This document shows, in pieces, positions 50,064 to 52,315 of a DNA stretch of 52,315 nt (its first letter is position 1; each line of letters starts with the position of its first letter). Under the pieces are notes generated by a model. The model saw nothing but the letters and a program-made list of their open reading frames with translations. It made no database searches and was not told the origin of the DNA. The stretch covers positions 1-52,315 of the forward strand of contig DBFWPL010000016.1 in the NCBI GenBank assembly GCA_048463395.1. The letters run 5' to 3'. The position numbers and the translations under genes are program-made. The stretch comes from JAGAJR01 sp048463395 (GTDB lineage Bacteria; Pseudomonadota; Alphaproteobacteria; RF32; CAG-239).

Positions 50064-50339
50064 ATGGACAATTACAAACAATTATATAAAGCATTTCTGC
50101 TTCTGAAAACAAACAAGGATGTTGAGAATTTTCTCAAAGACCTTTGCACCCCCAAAGAAGTGAAAGATTTTTCCGACCGTTTGCAAATTGCCAGACTTCT
50201 TGACGAAACGGACTTGTCTTATCGGGACATTGCCGAACAAACGCAAGCCAGCTTGACAACCGTTACCCGTGTTGCCAGATTTTTGAAAGACGAAAACAAC
50301 GGCGGATACAAAACCGTCTTAAAGAGAATGAAAAAATAA
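50064..50339 (+). CDS. YerC/TrpR-family DNA-binding regulator
   Basis: The protein has 91 residues. The TrpR-like helix-turn-helix is clear: LKDLCTPKEVKDFSDRLQIARLLDETDLSYRDIAEQTQASLTTVTRVARFLKD. YerC-type proteins are close to TrpR but lack its tryptophan pocket certainty, and occur in alphaproteobacteria and Firmicutes. No trp gene is near. An AT-rich hairpin with a T-run follows at 50383. Confidence 0.85.
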   Translation: MDNYKQLYKAFLLLKTNKDVENFLKDLCTPKEVKDFSDRLQIARLLDETDLSYRDIAEQTQASLTTVTRVARFLKDENNGGYKTVLKRMKK

Positions 50340-50382
50340 AATGACAAAGAACATTATTACATTTCTGCTCCATCGACATTGA

Positions 50383-50415
50383 TACTTAAAGAACACCTTT
50401 TAAGTACCAATTTTT
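50383..50415 (+). terminator. AT-rich hairpin, probable terminator
   Basis: TACTTAAA (50383-50390) pairs with TTTAAGTA (50399-50406), followed by CCAATTTTTT. It is low in GC, so it could instead be an operator for the GNAT gene that starts at 50448. Confidence 0.4.
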
Positions 50416-50447
50416 TATATTTTATACGATGAACAGGAGATGTAATA

Positions 50448-51269
50448 ATGACTACCATATACAATAATATTGTTATTCGCAAAGCAACAAGAGAAGATGA
50501 AAAAGAACTGGCCGAATTAGCCTACAGAGCTTATTACGATCGTTTCTTCAACAGGGAAGTTACTGCCCGTTACGGAGCTTCGCTGAGGGTTTATCCGGAG
50601 TTGGTCCCCGATGAGGAAAAAGACACGGGACAAAGCCTGAGCACTTTTCGAGACTATTGGAAAAAAGCCATGCGAAATTTGGACAATCCTGAAAAAAGGT
50701 TTATTTGTTTTGTCGCAGAAACAGAAACTCCGGAAGGCAAAAAGATTATCGGTTTCCGTAAAGGATATGCCCTTCCGTTGGAAGAAGATGAATATGCCCG
50801 TTATGTTCGTGAAAACAAAAAACGTTCTTTAATCAGAAAAAAAGAAAATTATTTCGGAATCAATACTTATAATGATACGAGGGAAATTCCGCTGCCGCCG
50901 AAAGAGCGAATCGCAGGTTCCAGCTCTTTATATACCGATCCCGCTTTTAAACGTTCGGGAATTGGCAAACGTCTTATTAAAAGATATGCTCAAGAAGTTT
51001 GGATGCTTGGTTTCAGGGGAATGATGACCAGTTGTTACGTTTATAATGACTCTCAAAAATTTCTCCGGGCTATGGGCGGCGATTTTTTCATAAAATGTGA
51101 TATTCCGTGCACCTATCGTAAAGAAGACAAATCCTTGGACGTTTGCAATATAAACGGCTTAATGTGTCTGTGGGGGGAAAATGCTCTAAGAAAGCTGGCT
51201 TTCGGCGGAAATCCTGAAGAAAACAGCTTTGCGGAAACTCTTTGTCAAACAAAAAATCAACGTTTTTAA
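50448..51269 (+). CDS. GNAT-family N-acetyltransferase (large)
   Basis: The protein has 273 residues. The start NIVIRKATREDEKELAELAYRAYYDRFF is the beta1-alpha1 of a GNAT domain. The acetyl-CoA loop is YTDPAFKRSGIGKRLIKRYAQEVW at about 165-188, with RSGIGKR matching the R/QxxGxG/A motif. TSCYVYNDSQKFLRAMGGDFF gives the late 'N-x-A..FY..G' region. A loop of about 60 residues (YVRENKKRSLIRKKENYFGIN) is inserted before it. The C-terminus is longer than usual. Substrate unknown. RBS ACAGGAGATGTAATA. Confidence 0.78.
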   Translation: MTTIYNNIVIRKATREDEKELAELAYRAYYDRFFNREVTARYGASLRVYPELVPDEEKDTGQSLSTFRDYWKKAMRNLDNPEKRFICFVAETETPEGKKIIGFRKGYALPLEEDEYARYVRENKKRSLIRKKENYFGINTYNDTREIPLPPKERIAGSSSLYTDPAFKRSGIGKRLIKRYAQEVWMLGFRGMMTSCYVYNDSQKFLRAMGGDFFIKCDIPCTYRKEDKSLDVCNINGLMCLWGENALRKLAFGGNPEENSFAETLCQTKNQRF

Positions 51270-51358
51270 TATAGACATTCGTTTTAATTCCCCTTCTCTC
51301 CTAACCGTTAAATGAATATATAATAAGTTGGGTCAACATTTTTAAAGGGGGAATAAAA

Positions 51359-51556
51359 ATGTTAAAAGCAACCATAGCAAACTATTTGATTCACAGTCTT
51401 TCCAACCAGCCTTCAATCAAAGACAACCGTATATCCGAATCCGAACTGATTGCTGCTGTTGTCGACCGCTGGTCCTCCAAACAATATCTTTCGGAACCGG
51501 TTCATCATATTTTCGTAAACGATACGGTTAATTCGCAAAAAACAACCATTCATTAA
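51359..51556 (+). CDS. Small hypothetical protein
   Basis: The protein has 65 residues with a strong RBS (AAAGGGGGAATAAAA) and its own terminator. MLKATIANYLIHSLSNQPS and then SESELIAAVVDRWSSKQYLSEPVHHIFVNDTVN suggest a small helical protein with no signal peptide. No family recognised. Confidence 0.6.
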   Translation: MLKATIANYLIHSLSNQPSIKDNRISESELIAAVVDRWSSKQYLSEPVHHIFVNDTVNSQKTTIH

Positions 51557-51586
51557 AAAAAACTCGGGAGTTTCCCGAGTTTTTTA
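51555..51586 (+). terminator. Intrinsic terminator
   Basis: AACTCGGGA, loop GTT, TCCCGAGTT followed by TTTTTATT. It directly follows the 65-residue gene. Confidence 0.88.
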
Positions 51587-51735
51587 TTCTTATTCAAGAT
51601 TATAAGGTGTTCGATTTTTTCTATATCAGAAATGGAATTTTTTCATATACACAATTCCTAATATTAAAATTATTATTCTTTATGCAACGAACTACAAATG
51701 TTTTTACAGATTACTGTTTCAAAAAGGAGATATTA

Positions 51736-51951
51736 ATGAAAAAAGAAGCCGTACTTTACAATGATGTAATTGAAAGCAACATTGCTTTAATCAGCAAAAT
51801 CTATCAGAGTTTTGAAGCTTTGGAAGAAACTCTCGGAAAATTAAAAATGGAGGAACCTCTTTTTATTACCTATGTTGCAAAAAAATCTTTTGCAGAAGTA
51901 ATTTTCAAAAATATTCAAAATGACCAGATTACATCTAATCTGAAAAACTAA
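51736..51951 (+). CDS. Small hypothetical protein
   Basis: The protein has 71 residues from the ATG at 51736 (RBS AAAAAGGAGATATTA; upstream in-frame extensions lack an RBS). It is helical and charged: DVIESNIALISKIYQSFEALEETLGKLKMEEPLFITYVAKKSFAEVIFKN. No signal peptide, no recognised family. AT-rich like its surroundings. Confidence 0.6.
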   Translation: MKKEAVLYNDVIESNIALISKIYQSFEALEETLGKLKMEEPLFITYVAKKSFAEVIFKNIQNDQITSNLKN

Positions 51952-51960
51952 AAAATCGAT

Positions 51961-52019
51961 TTTACTGCGATACCATACTCAGCGGCAGTAAATATCTCTA
52001 CTAAAACAGCAGTGAGTAT
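51961..52019 (+). ncRNA. Possible structured RNA with H-type pseudoknot
   Basis: TTTACTGC (51961-51968) pairs perfectly with GCAGTAAA (51985-51992). The loop between them contains ATACTCA (51975-51981), which pairs perfectly with TGAGTAT (52013-52019). The two stems cross, so an H-type pseudoknot can form. A strong terminator lies at 52155-52189, and no convincing ORF lies between, so a transcript of about 200 bases could be a small RNA or the 3' region of the preceding gene. The fold is only inferred from base pairing. Confidence 0.35.
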
Positions 52020-52154
52020 AATTTGTAAATATGTACTTCGGATATGATTTATGTCTCAGCATAAATTTATATCACTCTTATAATAATCTCAGTTGTTATA
52101 AGTGCTTTTATAAAATCGTTACATTTATTTTTGTGTTTCCATTCAACGAACAAG

Positions 52155-52189
52155 CTAAAAAATCCCTCTCGATTGAGAGGGATTTTTTT
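52155..52189. terminator. Intrinsic terminator
   Basis: AAAAAATCCCTCTC, loop GATT, GAGAGGGATTTTTT. Beyond it, 52190-52315 holds no gene I can support. Confidence 0.88.
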
Positions 52190-52315
52190 GTACCGAACCG
52201 GCACCCGGCGGGTGGTCAGCGACCGCCGGCGAAAATCAGAAACGCTGTTTGAAATGTAACAGAAATGTGAAATTGCGTTTAAAAGCGTGGGTGTACACAC
52301 TTTTTTGTTGCAAAA

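Noticed and set aside
1..52315. CRISPR arrays, rRNA genes and prophage structural genes
   Set aside because: No regularly spaced repeats, no rRNA-like sequence and no capsid, tail or terminase motifs were seen.

Overview
The window looks like a chromosomal segment of a Gram-negative, motile, probably anaerobic or fermentative bacterium. It encodes a P-ring protein FlgI, an RND efflux pump, a type I secretion system and several lipoproteins. The [FeFe]-hydrogenase maturase HydE points to hydrogen metabolism without oxygen. FlgJ without a muramidase domain, a sigma-54 promoter in front of flgI and the AT-rich codon use fit a low-GC, host-associated alphaproteobacterium of the kind known mainly from gut metagenomes. 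The taxon is an inference; the window has no rRNA.

Layout. (1) 1-6265: a secretion locus. The first 218 codons of a large RTX-type protein run off the left edge on the minus strand. Next to it lie a secreted ankyrin-repeat protein behind an attenuator-like leader and, divergently, a HlyB-type ABC exporter and a HlyD-type adaptor. A broken KAP-type NTPase closes the locus. (2) 6303-16309: an AT-rich accessory zone with a Fic protein whose motif His is Gln and which has a repeated operator, a HIT gene carrying two frameshifts, several unknown lipoproteins, a 175-bp degenerate sequence present twice, an orphan RND pump with a divergent AraC regulator, and small membrane proteins. (3) 16367-28006: metabolic and redox genes: hydE with an atypical MnmA, a GltD-like oxidoreductase, an iron-sulfur flavoprotein with a metallophosphoesterase under a textbook MerR promoter, a lipoprotein hydrolase, an ABC-F ATPase, a DMT transporter and a BFD-type [2Fe-2S] protein. 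(4) 28069-31932: a tight operon of a degenerate SNF2-like helicase, an IbrA-like PAPS-reductase-family protein (DUF3440), an IbrB-like ParB protein and a BPL_N amidotransferase-like protein. This is the best candidate in the window for an undescribed system. (5) 32035-40063: two small regulatory or acyltransferase units and the flagellar operon flgI-flgJ-flgN-like-flgK-flgL behind a near-perfect sigma-54 promoter. (6) 40072-46549: the glycogen and maltodextrin operon glgB-glgX-malQ. (7) 46706-52315: a DUF2934 protein, a TPR-methyltransferase, tRNA-Leu(CAA), a putative secreted metalloprotease, a YerC/TrpR-type regulator, a GNAT enzyme, two small ORFs and a potential RNA pseudoknot.

How the genes fit together. 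The exporter, adaptor and RTX protein form one secretion module (the outer-membrane TolC partner is not in the window). The flagellar operon makes the P-ring, the rod cap and the hook-filament junction. glgB, glgX and malQ branch, debranch and recycle glycogen. Many units end in clear intrinsic terminators, several of which serve convergent genes. All functions were assigned by reading motifs; no database search was possible.
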